Shown: positions 12,401 through 25,000 of the stretch, in pieces | Numbering within the stretch: position 1 is the first letter of the stretch | How the letters are laid out: each line of letters starts with the position of its first letter | Assembly: GCA_030268105.1 (NCBI GenBank) | Contig: BSDZ01000025.1 | Span: 248,001 to 312,000, forward strand | DNA: 64,000 nt | From: Volvox africanus | Taxonomy: Eukaryota; Chlorophyta; Chlorophyceae; Chlamydomonadales; Volvocaceae | Direction: 5' to 3' | Program-made: the position numbers and the translations under genes | Notes under the pieces: model-generated | Database searches by the model: none | What the model was told of the DNA's origin: nothing | What the model saw: only the letters and a program-made list of their open reading frames with translations

Positions 12401-15400
12401 GGTCATTGCCTGCAGATACCGCAGCAGAGAACGACAGGTCCTCCTCTGCCACCGTCAGCACGCGGCTAGGGGGCCGCGATCGACCTGGCGCAGACGGGGG
12501 GCTGTGTGGCGCAGCGCTGAAGGGGGACCACCATGCGCTAGTAGTGGAGGGCAGTGGCGAGCATGCGGTGGAGCTCACTGACGCCGGCGTCGGGATGGCG
12601 GCACAGACCGGCGTTAATGTGCCGTACGATGGTGCGAACGCCTGGCCCCCTGGAACCGGAACTGGCTCAGGCCATGTCAGTCCCGCTGAGATGTGCGGCT
12701 GGGGGCTGGAGCTGCATCGACCTGCGCCCGGGGCGGCAGCGGCGCTGCTGGCGCCATGACCCTGGCTCCGGGCGTCTAAGCTTGCGCTTATATCGCCAGT
12801 CGCAGTGAGGGTGGCGGCGCTGTTCCGGCTGCCCAGCAGCTTCGCGAAGCGCACGCTGGCGCCGAATATCTGCATTATTCGGAGGTTTTGCATTAATAGA
12901 CAGAATGAAGCATTAGCCATGAATTAACAAAACAAATGACACGGAGGAAAGGTTCTGTATCGGCGGGGGCGGCATGGGAAGGATTGCTGCCCTATCCCCA
13001 ACTGACCCCCTTTCGCGCCCTTTCGACTGATCGCGCCCGCCCTGGTAGTCCAGCCGTAAATGAGCCAGGGTGAGGCAAAGACCCCTTATCGTCCGTTAAA
13101 AAGAAACCCTAAAGCACCATTGAAGCTCCGACGCCTCATTCTCATCCCGCTAGGTAGCGAGGCCTCCAGACCTTAGCACGGAAGTTGCGGCGATCGCTGG
13201 AGGAGGGGACGAGCAGCACATTGCATGGCCGCAGGGCACCATGCACGAAGCCGCTTGAGTGCAGGTGCGCCAGCGCCCCTGCCACTTCCAGTGCGGTTCG
13301 CAGCAGGGCGCGACGGGCCATGTAGGCGGGCCAGGAGCGGTTGGGGCGGAACGGGTTGTGTGCGCCGCCTAAGAGGGACTCCAAAGTCCCCTGAAGCGAT
13401 GGGTTGAGGCACAAGTAGGAGCAGGCTAAAACATCAAGGACGACGCACGTATTTTTAAGCTAAGCATCAATGAAGAAATGACATTGCCGGTTAGTGGTGT
13501 ATTCCATGACTTCATGTTGCATCGCTTAGTGCTATACTCTACAGCGTACGGCCGGAACCTGCAAGACGACTCACCACTCAACCGGATCTACCATGCCATC
13601 TAATTCTACTATAGCATTGGGCTCCTCTCCTCTTCCAGGCCAGGGCAACATGCTCACACAGCCGCAAGCTATCCCGGCGCCCCCACCCACCATTGGGGAG
13701 CCTTCACAAAGGACCGCCAGGATCCCCTCGCCTGGCTGCAGCTGCAGCTGTGCCTGCAATGTTGCAAATACAGCCGCCAACTGCTGGCAAGGGGTCACCA
13801 CGGCTGAAAGCCCTTGCTGTCCCGCTGCGTCCCGGTCCTGCGGTCGCTGCAGCTGAGGTGACTGCGGAAACAACAGCTTCTGTTGCTGCCGTGGATAATG
13901 TCGCAGGGCGTGCTGCTGCTCCAGATGACACTCACGTGCAAGCCAGCCACTGCAACCGACGGATGTTGCTCCTGTAGCTCCTGCCGGATCCGGCCATTCT
14001 GCTGGTGTTAGCGGCGTGGAAGTCACAGTGGCGGTGGAGTTGAGGGTACGTGCAGAGGTGGCAGTGGCGGAGCAACACGCGGATACAGCGTGGGAGATGC
14101 TGGCCGGGGGGGCCGGTGCCATCGGGGTGGTGGCGGAAGAGGCTGAAGGGAGCAGATGTGTCGGGATTGGCTCACCTGAAATTGGAAGACAACAGGCAGG
14201 TGGTTGCAGGGAAACGTCAGATGCATCGTCCGGTTGTATAAACTAATAAAAATTTGGAACGGAAGCTGGTATGACGAATAAAAGCACACACAGACACGTA
14301 CGAGCGCCTTGCACATGAGAAAAGTGCAAGCATGCACCAGCAGTAGATCTTTGTTGCTTCTGTTTTTGCTGTGGTTGGTGCTTCAACGGCCGCAGGTCGG
14401 CCGCTATCAGCTTGCGACTGGACCAAAGCATTAAGTGGACACGAGATAAGTTATGAGTGCTCAAGGCAATGAACGTCACTGGTCGATAGCGTGCAAGGGA
14501 TAGCTGACCCTTGCGCTGCGGTACGCTGCAAGTCCCTCATGGACGAAGGCAAGAAGGCCGAGACAGAAGGGAGAGGAGGAGTGCGACGTATGATCGGGTG
14601 TCGGTCCTGGTAAAAGAGGTAAAAACCAGATCGTCGTGTTAGACCCGTATTCAAAACATCGCCATCAGCATCGTGGATTGATGTGTTGATGGTCACTAGG
14701 AGTTGCTTCGTGACGTCATCACCTTGCGCACAATATACGGCATACCTCACCGGCGCAACCTCCCCCACTGGCCACGTTCTGTTGCTCGCGGCGGTGCCCA
14801 GCTATCGGCAGCCACGTGGGCGGCTCATCGCGCCCCCAATCCGGCGGCGGCGCTGACCCCAGCCCTGCTGCCGCTGCTCCAACCGCCCCCGGCGGACGCG
14901 TCGCGCCCGTCAGGCCACCAGGCGCCTGCGCCCCCGCTGCTGGCACGAAGCGCATGCCGTGCACCCGTGCGATGGCGGGATGTACGGCGGATCCGGCAAG
15001 CATCACAGTCCGCAGCGCAGGCCCAGTGGCCGGGTGCAGAGCGCGGCAGCCCAGGAGGTTTACGACAACCGGTGCGCCGTTGGCCAAGCGACCTGATTCC
15101 CAGCGGGGTTGATTGGGATAGTGTTTAAGTTTAGCTCCTTTGTTGAAAGGCTTAGGGAAAATTGGGACCATTTGAAGGGGCGTACGTACTTGTGGTGAAG
15201 CTTTCAAGGTGTGTAGGAAAACAACGGATCCGATCACAGGAGCCCCTCCGGGGCGCTCCCCTGGGGAAAAGTGCTTTTGCAAATGGTCCTTCTATTTAGC
15301 AATGAGGGAGCGGGGTGCAGTACCAGCCGGATCACGCACCGGACCACCACCGAACCAATTGGCCAGGCTACCTTTGACGAGCACACAGCGGCCACAGGTG

Positions 15401-16506
15401 TAGCCACCGATATTGCAATCCCGGCCTGTGCCGTTGGCTGCAGCGGCGGCGGCGGCGGGTCGCAACAGTCGTAGATCATGTAGCTCCGCCAGCATAGCTG
15501 CCAGGCTGGGGAACACAGTGAGGCGTGGACATTGGCCACCCAGGTGCTGCTGATTAATCAGCCGGGGCGACGAAGGCACTGAGCTGGCAGCCAGCAACGG
15601 CGTCAGGAGCGGGAACGGCACTTGTGACACTGGCGGCATCGGCTGGAGGCTGCTGCTGCTGCAGTGGCGACTGAATTGCGTGAATGCTGGTTCCACGGAC
15701 ACTGAGATCTCACCCGCCGCAACAGTGGTGGCGGCCATGGCGGCAGTGGTACCGGCACAACAGGCGTGAACCCCACCAACGGAGTTGCGCGCAAAGTGGA
15801 ACGTGGGAGAGGCCCCGGCGGCAGCGGTGGCAAACATTTGCTGCGTTGCTAATGTAGCCATGGACTGGGAGGAAATGCTGTCATCGTGTGGATTGGTGTC
15901 CAGACTACATTTGCTATCACTACGGCTGTGGATGGGGCTGTGGGGGGAAGAAGACCTAGATCCGGGTGCGTCGGGGTCGTCAAAAATGGGATCCCGCTCG
16001 TCAATATCGCTTGCTCTTGCTACACCAGGTGCTTCAGAAGCATCCACTGATATGCCCTTGGCCGTGACCTTATCCAGATGATGAGTGTGCAGTACAAGCT
16101 CGGCCGGAGTTCCTGCTCCCTCAGTAGGCCAAGACTGTGGCTTCGTACCCGCCACCCAGCCCGTTGTAAGAAATGGACCAGGTGCATCTGTACCAGATGA
16201 CAAGGTACGCTGAGTATCTGTTGACTGCAAAAGACTAATATCCGGCCGAAGCTGTTGATTCGGCCCGCCGAGGGGTCCTGACGGTGGAGACGGTAAGGTC
16301 TGCGACTGGGTCTTGCTTTCTGCCTGCCTCAGCCGAACCTCCTGTGTAGCTTGTGATATGCTCTTTGATTCGGGAATGTCATTATCATCACTGCATTCGC
16401 GATGTAAGGGTAGACCGGCCTTTACGGTAGCTGTGCCTTGACAATCTGAAAATCCTCCAAAGCAAGCCCCAATACATCCCAGATATGTCATTCCTAAATA
16501 ATGCAA
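9335..16506 (-). CDS. Large pseudokinase with poly-Gln tail, seven exons
   Basis: Minus-strand exons 16506-15372, 15092-14751, 14175-13592, 13390-13172, 12869-10922, 10579-10424 and 10068-9335 join in phase with GT-AG introns to 5118 nt (1705 codons plus stop). Residues 1-365 are Ser/Ala-rich. A kinase fold follows: degenerate Gly loop (IGGYTCGRCV, about 365-375), beta3 with VVVN instead of VAIK (about 390), alphaC, a roughly 190-residue insert, and hinge/alphaD (AIVELDGMGTLESLL). The catalytic loop is HGALRPCNVLL (737-747, HRD Asp lost) and the DFG position reads IFG (761). An insert of nearly 600 residues rich in Ser, Ala, Gly and Glu precedes the APE-like LPPE; then come subdomain IX (DASHDTWAFGMLLW) and XI (ACITKEPGSRPSM). 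The tail has poly-Gln. Lys, alphaC Glu, HRD Asp and DFG Asp are all absent, so I infer a scaffold or pseudokinase role. The 5' end is least certain; an upstream exon is possible. Confidence 0.8.
9417..9542 (-). repeat. CAG/CAA trinucleotide tract coding poly-Gln
   Basis: On the minus strand this is a run of CAG codons broken by CAA and a few GAG, CGG and CAC codons, inside the last exon of the kinase-fold gene. Shorter Gln runs lie at 9777-9801 and 9880-9892. Such tracts are prone to length change. Confidence 0.85.
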
Positions 16507-18590
16507 TCTGCATCTCCGATTCCTCTTGTTAGTGTGTTGTATGTGGCGCCACAGGAAATAAACACCATGGGCACAGGGAGCTGACCGACGTTCTAATACC
16601 TAGTTCGGACCCATTAGGAAATGAGGGTAACCGCTGAATCGGTGCGCATAGCCTGGATGGAAGCATGCAATTACTGGGTGAAGTGGTTCCTCACCACGTA
16701 CCAGCAAGGTTATTCCATGCATAACGAAACAGTGAGTTATATTACCATCTGTCTTAGGATTCTCAACCGAATTTACCTGGTTATTCCAGCAGCTGCAATC
16801 AAGGTACGGTACGGCCGGACTTTATTACAAATCGGCTTACAAATCGCCATTAGTTGCTAGCGCACTATATTTAAACCAGATTCGTTTGTGGGCCGCATCG
16901 TGCTAAGGCTTCCTGTGGAGGGGTCCTGCGCGGGGACGGAAACCTGCACGGATGCGACTTATTGGAGGTTATTATCTCACATACCAACTTAGGTTGGAAT
17001 ATAGCAAGACGCGCATTTTCTTTCCGTCCAGGAATACAGCTTGCTTGTGCTTGGACTTGCATGCACACTTTACTCAAAGACCATGGGGATTTATTATAAA
17101 CAGAGCGTATTGCTATACCTCTACTATTGGATGCAGCCATTGTCTAGAGACTCCATGCCTTTGCTTATATTGTGGGCGTCGTCGAACTCCATGGGCCCCT
17201 AATCCCCTAATCGGGCCGAACCAAAGAGCAGCGGCGTTTGTTCACCTGTCATGCCACAATCCTCACTCACTGGCTCAAGCCAGCGAGCGCTTCGGTACTC
17301 AAGCACACCCTGCCAGGCAGACTCACACGTGCAGGACCAAAGCCCGGCCAATGCAAGGCTGCGAAAAGAAAACAGAAAAAACTAAAAACAAAACACCAAG
17401 GAGGCAGCAAGTGAAATGCAAGCTGGGGGGCTCTCCGGACCACCTGACAGACAGCCACTACGAAGAAACCACCTAGCAGGACCAGATTCCTAAGGGCCGG
17501 CTTGCGCACCCGCTCCAGTGGCACTACTTGACACAGCCACGACGGCAGTAACACTAGGCGCTCTGGGGCGGGGGTCAAAGGGCTTCACCACCTCAAACCT
17601 ACGCAACAGGGGAAGGGCACTCAGGAAGGACTGCACTCCCAAGGGGCACACAAGGTTGTTACAAAGAAAAGCGCCCCATCCTGTTACTTCTTTCTTCTCA
17701 TTCTCGTATACATGTATCACTCATTTCAACTATGTGTGTGTGTGATTCCTGCTCCAGGGTTCCTCGGAGAATCCCTCCTGGGCTTTCCTGCCAATAATCA
17801 GGTAGAATTCTATCCCGATCCTTGGGTGTGGCACGCCCAGCTTGTTGCCATCGGTCTCGATACCAAGAAGTTGACTTTCATCATCAGAGTTGAACTCTTC
17901 TTTCGTGCACATTTCTGATCCAAATCTTGATTTCTTATTTAAGTGCTGCTCATCTCAACAGAGGGGGCAAGAAGTGAGACGACGCTGAGGCCTGCCGCTC
18001 AACGGCCAAAGAGACCTCTGGCAGCTCGCACCTAGACGGGACAGAGACGCGTGGTAGGGCAGACAGGTGGCCGCAAGAAAGAAAATAGCCAGGGAAGCTC
18101 GCCAACTACCGATAGAGAGCCACCATTGTTGAGATGAGCGATCCATGTATAAGCGGATCAGAAGGAGGAAACAAGCCGAGGGCGGGGCGCTTTTTTCTAA
18201 CAACCACGCATTAGGCTCAACGCCCCAGGCTCAACGACCGCACACATCAAGACACAAAACACTGCTGACGAAGGAGCAGCTTGACTGCCCCTCCTGGGTG
18301 CGGTAACTATCCACTGTATGGGAAGGATACTGTAGTAATCGTACATAAATGTACGGCTTAACCAGCACGATACCCTGGTTCAGAATCACCTTTGAAGCAT
18401 CTTGAGAGGCCCTTGAGGCCTCAACTACTACAGATACTACAGCGGCCCTCTCCAGTGACCTGAAACAGGGATGTCACCTAACACACTAAAGGCTTACCAG
18501 AAGACTTAGCTAAGACCGTGGGGGAGAATGACAAGTCAGCACAGTGCTCCCCCTACGGCCCAATGGCACGGCCATCCCTCCATCCTTCCA

Positions 18591-18609
18591 TCTATCTATC
18601 TATCTATCT
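18591..18609. repeat. (TCTA)n microsatellite
   Basis: Almost five uninterrupted units of TCTA. Confidence 0.9.
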
Positions 18610-19371
18610 GAAACTTGCCTCTTCCCTGCCTCTTCACTATCCGTTCACTATGACACCCTTCAGTTTACCAATATCCCGTCATTCTGTAGTGAACACCACA
18701 ATATTGTTTTGAAATGAAGGCCTTCGTTACAAAGTGAAGGGGGTTCATGACGAAGAATCAGGAAGCGGGTCGTTCTATAGTGAAGCCGTTCAGTTCGAAA
18801 TAAAGCCTATCACTTCAAAATGAAGTTAGAGCAAAACAAACCAAAAATGAAACAGCATTCCACCACTTTTGGTGACGTGGGACGCGCTGCAGCCGTTGGA
18901 CTATGTCTCAGGCAAATGTATCCAAAGCTGGTCCCACGGCCCGGCCAAGAGGCGAGAGCACGCTCTTCCTAGCGCCTTGGAGGTGGGGCGTTACGCCTTA
19001 TGCGCACCAAGTTCCTCCTATGCTGTTCCCTTGGAGAACCTATAAACTGCTAACCAGGTTGATCAGGCCTGGCTAGAGTCTTCATTGGTAGTATTATGGC
19101 GGCCTGGGCTGGAACACAATATTGGCAACTGTTATCTGTAATGATGTAATACAGGTACATTTGGCACTCTGTGGTATTGCGTTATTGACCAGGCGAAGAG
19201 CTTTCTAGATGAAGCGTTACCGCTTAGGTAGCAAGGAAGGGGTCGGACAGCGTACGATGTTTCGATCAACGGTCAACCACCACTCGCGAGAAAGCAGAGC
19301 TATCCGAACTATTCTACAAACTCCTTCAGCAAAAAATTCCATCTATTCCCTACAATTGCCACAACATCATA

Positions 19372-19395
19372 TGCATATGACAGCTGTCATATGCA
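19372..19395. repeat. Perfect 24-bp palindrome
   Basis: TGCATATGACAG followed immediately by its exact reverse complement, centred on CAGCTG. A partial extra copy of CATATG lies just upstream (19368-19373). Confidence 0.9.
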
Positions 19396-20952
19396 GCTAA
19401 CGTCAGCAGCTCGTCCATGACACTGGGGTTGTGGACTCCCCCCCCACCAACGCAGCTAGCAGGGCTGGCGAGGGAGGTGCTGAACCCGGCGTGCAAATAC
19501 CATGACACAGGCCCTTGCGTGTGTTTGTCCACCAACACAACCAAACCAGAGCGCACGGACTCAGGTGAAAGCCACCAAGCGCACCCTAACGTTTTCTCCG
19601 TTCGGGCGAAGTACCCGTCATCCGGGCTCGAAAGTTCTCATCTATCACCGCTTGGCGGCTGACAAATGGCCTGAGGCGTAGAAAGGGCCCGTGATGGCGC
19701 ACCTCAGGTCTACCTCCAGCTAGTCTGATTAGCAAGTAAAACCGTATGTGCTGCCTGTGCTCTAGGGCGCCAGCATGGAGACCCTTGTGTAGGTCAAAAC
19801 TCTGGGCGCAAGGCCCTCCCCACCTCATCATCTCTCCAGGGCTCCATAAACCCCAAAAACTTTGATCCCAACAGCTCCTGCCCTGAAGCAGGGGCCCATC
19901 ACGGAAACCTTAGAAACATGAATCCCACTTCGATCCAAGTCCTCACCTCCCCCCCTGATCCTGTCCCGTTCACCGCTCGGCCATGAGGCCGCCGCCAGGC
20001 CAATCTGCTCAGCAGAGCCTTCATCCCATAGTAGTGAGGCCTAACCAACCCTCCACGAAACCTGAGCGTGCCCCACGTAACCACCTTCTGCCGCTGCCTA
20101 CGCTGACCCGTGTACACAACACGCCTCACCTGGTGACCCTCGAGAGCTGCCGCCTCTGCATCCCGACGCCAGCCGGCACGTCATGACGAAGCTTGACACA
20201 CTCGGGGCAGACCCACTGGCCAGCCGGCACAGCGGTGAGGTCGGGGGTGGGGTTGCGCACATACCTGCACTGCGGGAAAAGAGGAATCAGCAGATGCAGC
20301 AGCAATGCTGCCGAAGATGCTTCCTTACTGCGTGAAGAACTGCGGAATAAAAAGATGATCCAAATGAATGGGATCTGTCTAGCGCATCAAGCCCAATGGT
20401 GATGTGCTTGTGTTACACTCTTGAATTGTGAAGTGCGTACGTGCCGGTTTAGCTTGCGTGTGTGCGTGTGCGTGCGTCTGTGTGTGTCTGTGTGTGTTTG
20501 TCGTTTACCGTGTGAAGGCACAGGAGATGTGCGCAAGACCGTTAATATCGTCATTTTGTGTTGGAGGAACGAACTGAAGGGATGAAGAGATGCCTACAAC
20601 GTACAAGTAGCCTCCATGTATTGTGCGTGTGATGAGGCAGTGGGGCCTGGCTAACGAGGAGCACACAGGGACACCACTAATACAGTTATGTAGGATTGTT
20701 TATCCCCCACGGGCATGTGGGTTGAGATGAGCATGCGGGCAATGATGCACCGTTTACTGTTTATTTGGGCTTCGTTGCACAGAGCTGGTGTCTGGTACAT
20801 TCTAACACTCATAACTGACATACAAATGACTACTAGACCAGCTATTAACAGGGTTATCAATAATTATTTATTAATATTTGTAGGCCAGAGATATGTAGTT
20901 TTCTACACGGGAGGTGTACCGCTTGTGTGGTCTTTATGACACTGAGTGTTTG

Positions 20953-21282
20953 TGTAACAGGGCGAATGGCGCAGAAGCGCCAGAAAGAGCGAAACTGACT
21001 CGTAATTTGGCTTTTATGAAATATCATAATTGCGTAATAATAGATTAGTTATAATAGATCTAATGCATAGAACTTGGACAAGTCGCATGGGACCACTTGC
21101 ATGCAAGCATTCGTACAACGGTGTCAGTTATAGAATGCGCGCCAGTTTTGAATAGACGTAAGGCCCCCTTTGGTACCAGGCAGCGCTATTTAAGGCGCCT
21201 GGATAATTAAGACAGACATTTTTTCTTTCTAGGCGACCCCTGTGTGACAGTTTGTTTCTTTCTAGGCGACCCCTCTGTTACA
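20953..21282 (+). repeat. Solo LTR-D with 5-bp target duplications
   Basis: It starts TGTAACAG and ends CTGTTACA like the LTR of element B (3040-3447). It is flanked by GTTTG at 20948-20952 and GTTTG at 21283-21287, with no internal element sequence on either side. This is the product expected from LTR-LTR recombination after a normal integration. The orientation is that of the element B LTR. Confidence 0.9.
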
Positions 21283-21287
21283 GTTTG
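21222..21287 (+). repeat. 33-bp tandem duplication across the solo LTR end and its target site
   Basis: Units 21222-21254 and 21255-21287 both begin TTTCTTTCTAGGCGACCCC and both end CAGTTTG, so the unit includes the LTR terminus and the GTTTG target copy. The units differ at a few bases near the LTR end (TGTGTGACAG against TCTGTTACAG). Confidence 0.85.
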
Positions 21288-22025
21288 TGCCACCCTCTTG
21301 GCGGAGCCCTGGCAGTGGTATGTGGATTTCCAAAGCAAACAGAAAACGCATTACAGTGGAATCTGAGGCATCTGGGCATTGAGATGTGCTGCTCCTTGTG
21401 CGTACATGGCGAACAGACGATGGGCCAGGAACAACGAATGAGCATCAAAATCGTTTGATGGGCTGTAACGACAGATTCGCTTGCATCTGAGGACACACTC
21501 GAAGACGTCCAGAAGGAGCCCCCGTGCACAACCGGCTTGAGCTGGGCCATGCTTCCACGGCCCTATAATCCTTGGACTTGAATGGGAAAATATAAAGTAG
21601 ATGGTTTAGAAGAACAGTTGGTGGGTAGAGGCGTTTGGGATGAACACGCCTTCCGGGGTAGATGGCTTGATGTGTCGGAGATTGATTGAGGCAGTCGGGG
21701 GTTGTGTACCCAGACCAATGTGCGACAAAAGTGAAGGCAGCTGCAATATGCCGTAAAGTTTTTCAGTATGATATGATATTGCGGCTTCACACTCATTAAG
21801 TGCTTCTGACCCTCTTGCAAGATTTCAAATTGCACCCCCAAAGTTATATGTTCTACCCTTTTGTTCAATAACGGCAACAGCCCCCAGGCCAACCAACGTC
21901 ATGCTTTGCATGAAATGAGCATTTCTTGAAATATTTCTTCCGTCGAGTAAAGGCACGTAAGAATTTCCTTGAAATACATCGTTTATTCCAAAAAAATAAT
22001 TTCAAAGAAACGATTTCTAAACGTA

Positions 22026-25000
22026 ATGCTGTATCTGGGTATCATCACATTTTCGGCATCTGTAGCACGGCGTCCAAACTTTATCGTTATCCTTGTAGAT
22101 GATGTAGATGAATCTCAGTACAGCAACGGTGAGCTGGCGATACCGGCGACGAAACGGCTTTTGCGAGACCGAGATAAGGGCAACGTAACCGGACCATCAA
22201 TTATTTGGCGACGTGCGACTTTTTTGCACGACAACGCGACCAGGAATGTTCAGAAATTTTCTTAAATTATAGATTTGTGCAAGATTCTTTAAGTTGGTAA
22301 GTAAAAGTAGCTGGTAGTTGGAAGTTGGTAATCTTCCTGTCAGTTCCTGCAGACATCGGTTCCTTATCCCGTTATATCCCGATGTTGCTGCAAACCAGGT
22401 GTCACCTTTACGAACCATTTCGTCACTACTCCCATCTGCTGCCCTTCCCGGGTCAGCCTCCCCGCGGCCAGCTGAGTCCCAATACCAATTTCACAGACGT
22501 GCTCGAACCACACGGTACGTCCAAGTTTCAAATGACAAGTTCCACCCTGACTATCCTGCATACGATCGTAAGCCTCAGACGGTAATACCCGATCTCCCCC
22601 GATGGAAGAAGTATTCCTGGGTGGACGGGTGGCTTCGAAGCCACATTGCGACGTGCGGCCCCTTGTCATTACCGTCAGTCAGGTTAATTGGCGGAGCGAA
22701 CATGGACCCGGGTTTTGGTGCAGGTCATGCTCCGGAACCAGACATATTTAAGGGTTTCTCATTACCACCTTTTTTCAAGCACAGATTTACATTCACGAGC
22801 GAGACAGGAGACAAGGAAAGGCCGCCCCAATGGCCATTGATGAAAACCCCTCTCCCGGAGGTGGACGGATGACTGTCATTTGACCCAACAGCAACTGAAA
22901 CCCGCCAGCCCTCCACCCTCCGCGGCTCTGCATCCCTTTACCTCTAGGCACTATCATCCCCATGCAACCTTCATGTTCTCACCGCAGACCCCTCCCCTTT
23001 CTGGGCCGTCCACATAGCGAGTTCGTTCTGTCCTTCCGTTCTTCCATTCATTCTTTTGCCACCCCAAGGGGTTAGCCGTCTGGCCGCGGAAACCATTTTT
23101 CCACAAACCAAATTCGTTATCCCCGAGGCCCTGGCCCGCGAACCCACAACCCCTCCCTCACATACAGGAGGTTATGCAAAATTCCGTGCGCTGGATTTGG
23201 ACCGCGAGTGGCTCCCCACCTGGCTGCAGAAAGTTCCTATCGCTCCTCTTTCTACGATTATGCACGGCCTTGGCGGCTACTTAGCTTACGCTCCGATTGT
23301 TTCCATATTTCCTACCGGGGACGACGCCAGCCACCATCCAAACGCGTAGGCCTTATTTATTCACCACCAGTACCATAATTCGTTTACTCGTCTTCCTCAT
23401 CCGCGTCCCACGTGTTCCCTGCTCTCTCCTGTCCGTCCCCATCACAGCCCAGTACTCTACCGGCGTGGTGGCGGCTAAGGCACTGGCGATGCTGCGCTCC
23501 GCTGCGGCCAACCCGGGGGGTCGGCCCTTCTACTTCTGCAAGTGGCACCCCCCGCCCCGCATCACTCCATGCAGTACGAGTACGCGAAATTGCCTTGTGG
23601 GTGGAAGCGGAAAAGGCAGATAGAGGGGGAGGGGGTGGGTGGGCATGCAGGTTCAGAAGCTGATTTCTGATTGCGGAGGAAAGGGAAGGCTGGGGTCGAA
23701 GTGGTGCTCCTCGATAATGTGCTGGAAAAGGCTGGGATGGACTTTCGCGTACGAAAAGTGAATTCCTGCGGGCTGCCAGCAAGAACGAAACACGGAAAAT
23801 ACCTTGAGGTGTCGATCACAAGACTACCAAATGTGGGGTTCAGGTGGGGTCTTTCCGGTTTAGAGACTAGGCGAGATGGAACTAACCCATTCCACATTTA
23901 TCAAATTTCCACACCCTTTCCCCCTCCCCACATTTGTCCCCACCCTCTCTGTATCCTTCCTTGTAAGCTCATACTGTCCTCCCCCGCCTCCCGTAATCGC
24001 ACCTTCCTGGACATGTCAGTTTTACCGCCTCCGGCGCCTTCGTTTCCCGGCAGTTCCCGGCACCCGCCAGTTCCAGCGGCCCGACACTGGGAGGAGCTGA
24101 GTGGAGCGGCGCTGCCACGACCGCCCAGCTTCAATGACCCGGGGGTTAGTGGCAAGCCAGCGTGGCTGCGGGCGCGAGACCCCCTCACGGCCGCAAATGT
24201 GACCTTCGTAGAGGAGATCCACCGACTGCGGCTGAGGTGCATGCGGGGTGTGGATGAGATGGTTGAGGCGTTAGGTGGGTGGGGCGTGGGTGGGGCGTGG
24301 ATAGGCGTACGATATAGATTATAGATTTCGTATCATCGCCTCCTCCTTCACCCGCCCATCTGGCCCCTCAGTCAGTGAGCTGGATTCTCTGGGTCTGTCG
24401 GACAGCACCTTCATCCTCTTCACCAGCGACAACGGCTACCACCAAGGGGTCCACCGCATGGGCAGCGGGAAGACCACCGCCTTCGAGGAGGACCTTCGAG
24501 TGCCCATGATGATGATGGCGGTGAGTGGCGCAGAGGGCGGGTGGGATGGGCTTGGCTTCTTGTTAGTCAGGAGTGGTGGACTGATCACTTGTTTAACATG
24601 AGGCAACCCCTGCCACCAGAACCAGGCCCTCCGTCGTCCTTGCCATATATATCCTTGCGCGCACCAATCTGTTGCATCTTAAACCCTGCCTCTTCTGCCT
24701 AATCGTTGTCCCAACTGCCATCCGCCTGTCCTTTGTCCTCGTAGCCTAAGACTCAAGAACCCTAATCCCTGGTGGGATATCGACCGTCTCGTTTTGCAGG
24801 TCAAAGGGACAAAAGCCCTCAACAGATGTTTTTCTTGATTTAGGGAACAAGATAGGTGTAGTTGCGCTTGGGCGGAGCCGTAACTGGGCTGTGTAAGGGT
24901 GGATGACTCCACTGCAGTCCATGTTGGGATGTTGTTGGCTCGCCCTACGTTGCGCATTTGTCTTTGGGATGAGGTTGTTATATGGTTTATCCCGTGGAGT

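Larger units (their letters stand above)
16507..20952. other. Non-coding region upstream of the kinase-fold gene
   Basis: No reading frame with a recognisable motif was found on either strand. The segment next to 16507 should hold the promoter and 5' UTR of the minus-strand gene, but I see no clear TATA box. It also contains a TCTA microsatellite, a 24-bp palindrome, degenerate TGAAG-rich repeats at about 18700-18835 and a TG-rich stretch at 20457-20500. Confidence 0.5.

Noticed and set aside
16621..16860. 80-codon plus-strand frame upstream of the kinase-fold gene
   Set aside because: No motif or splice context, and it lies in the probable promoter of the opposite strand.
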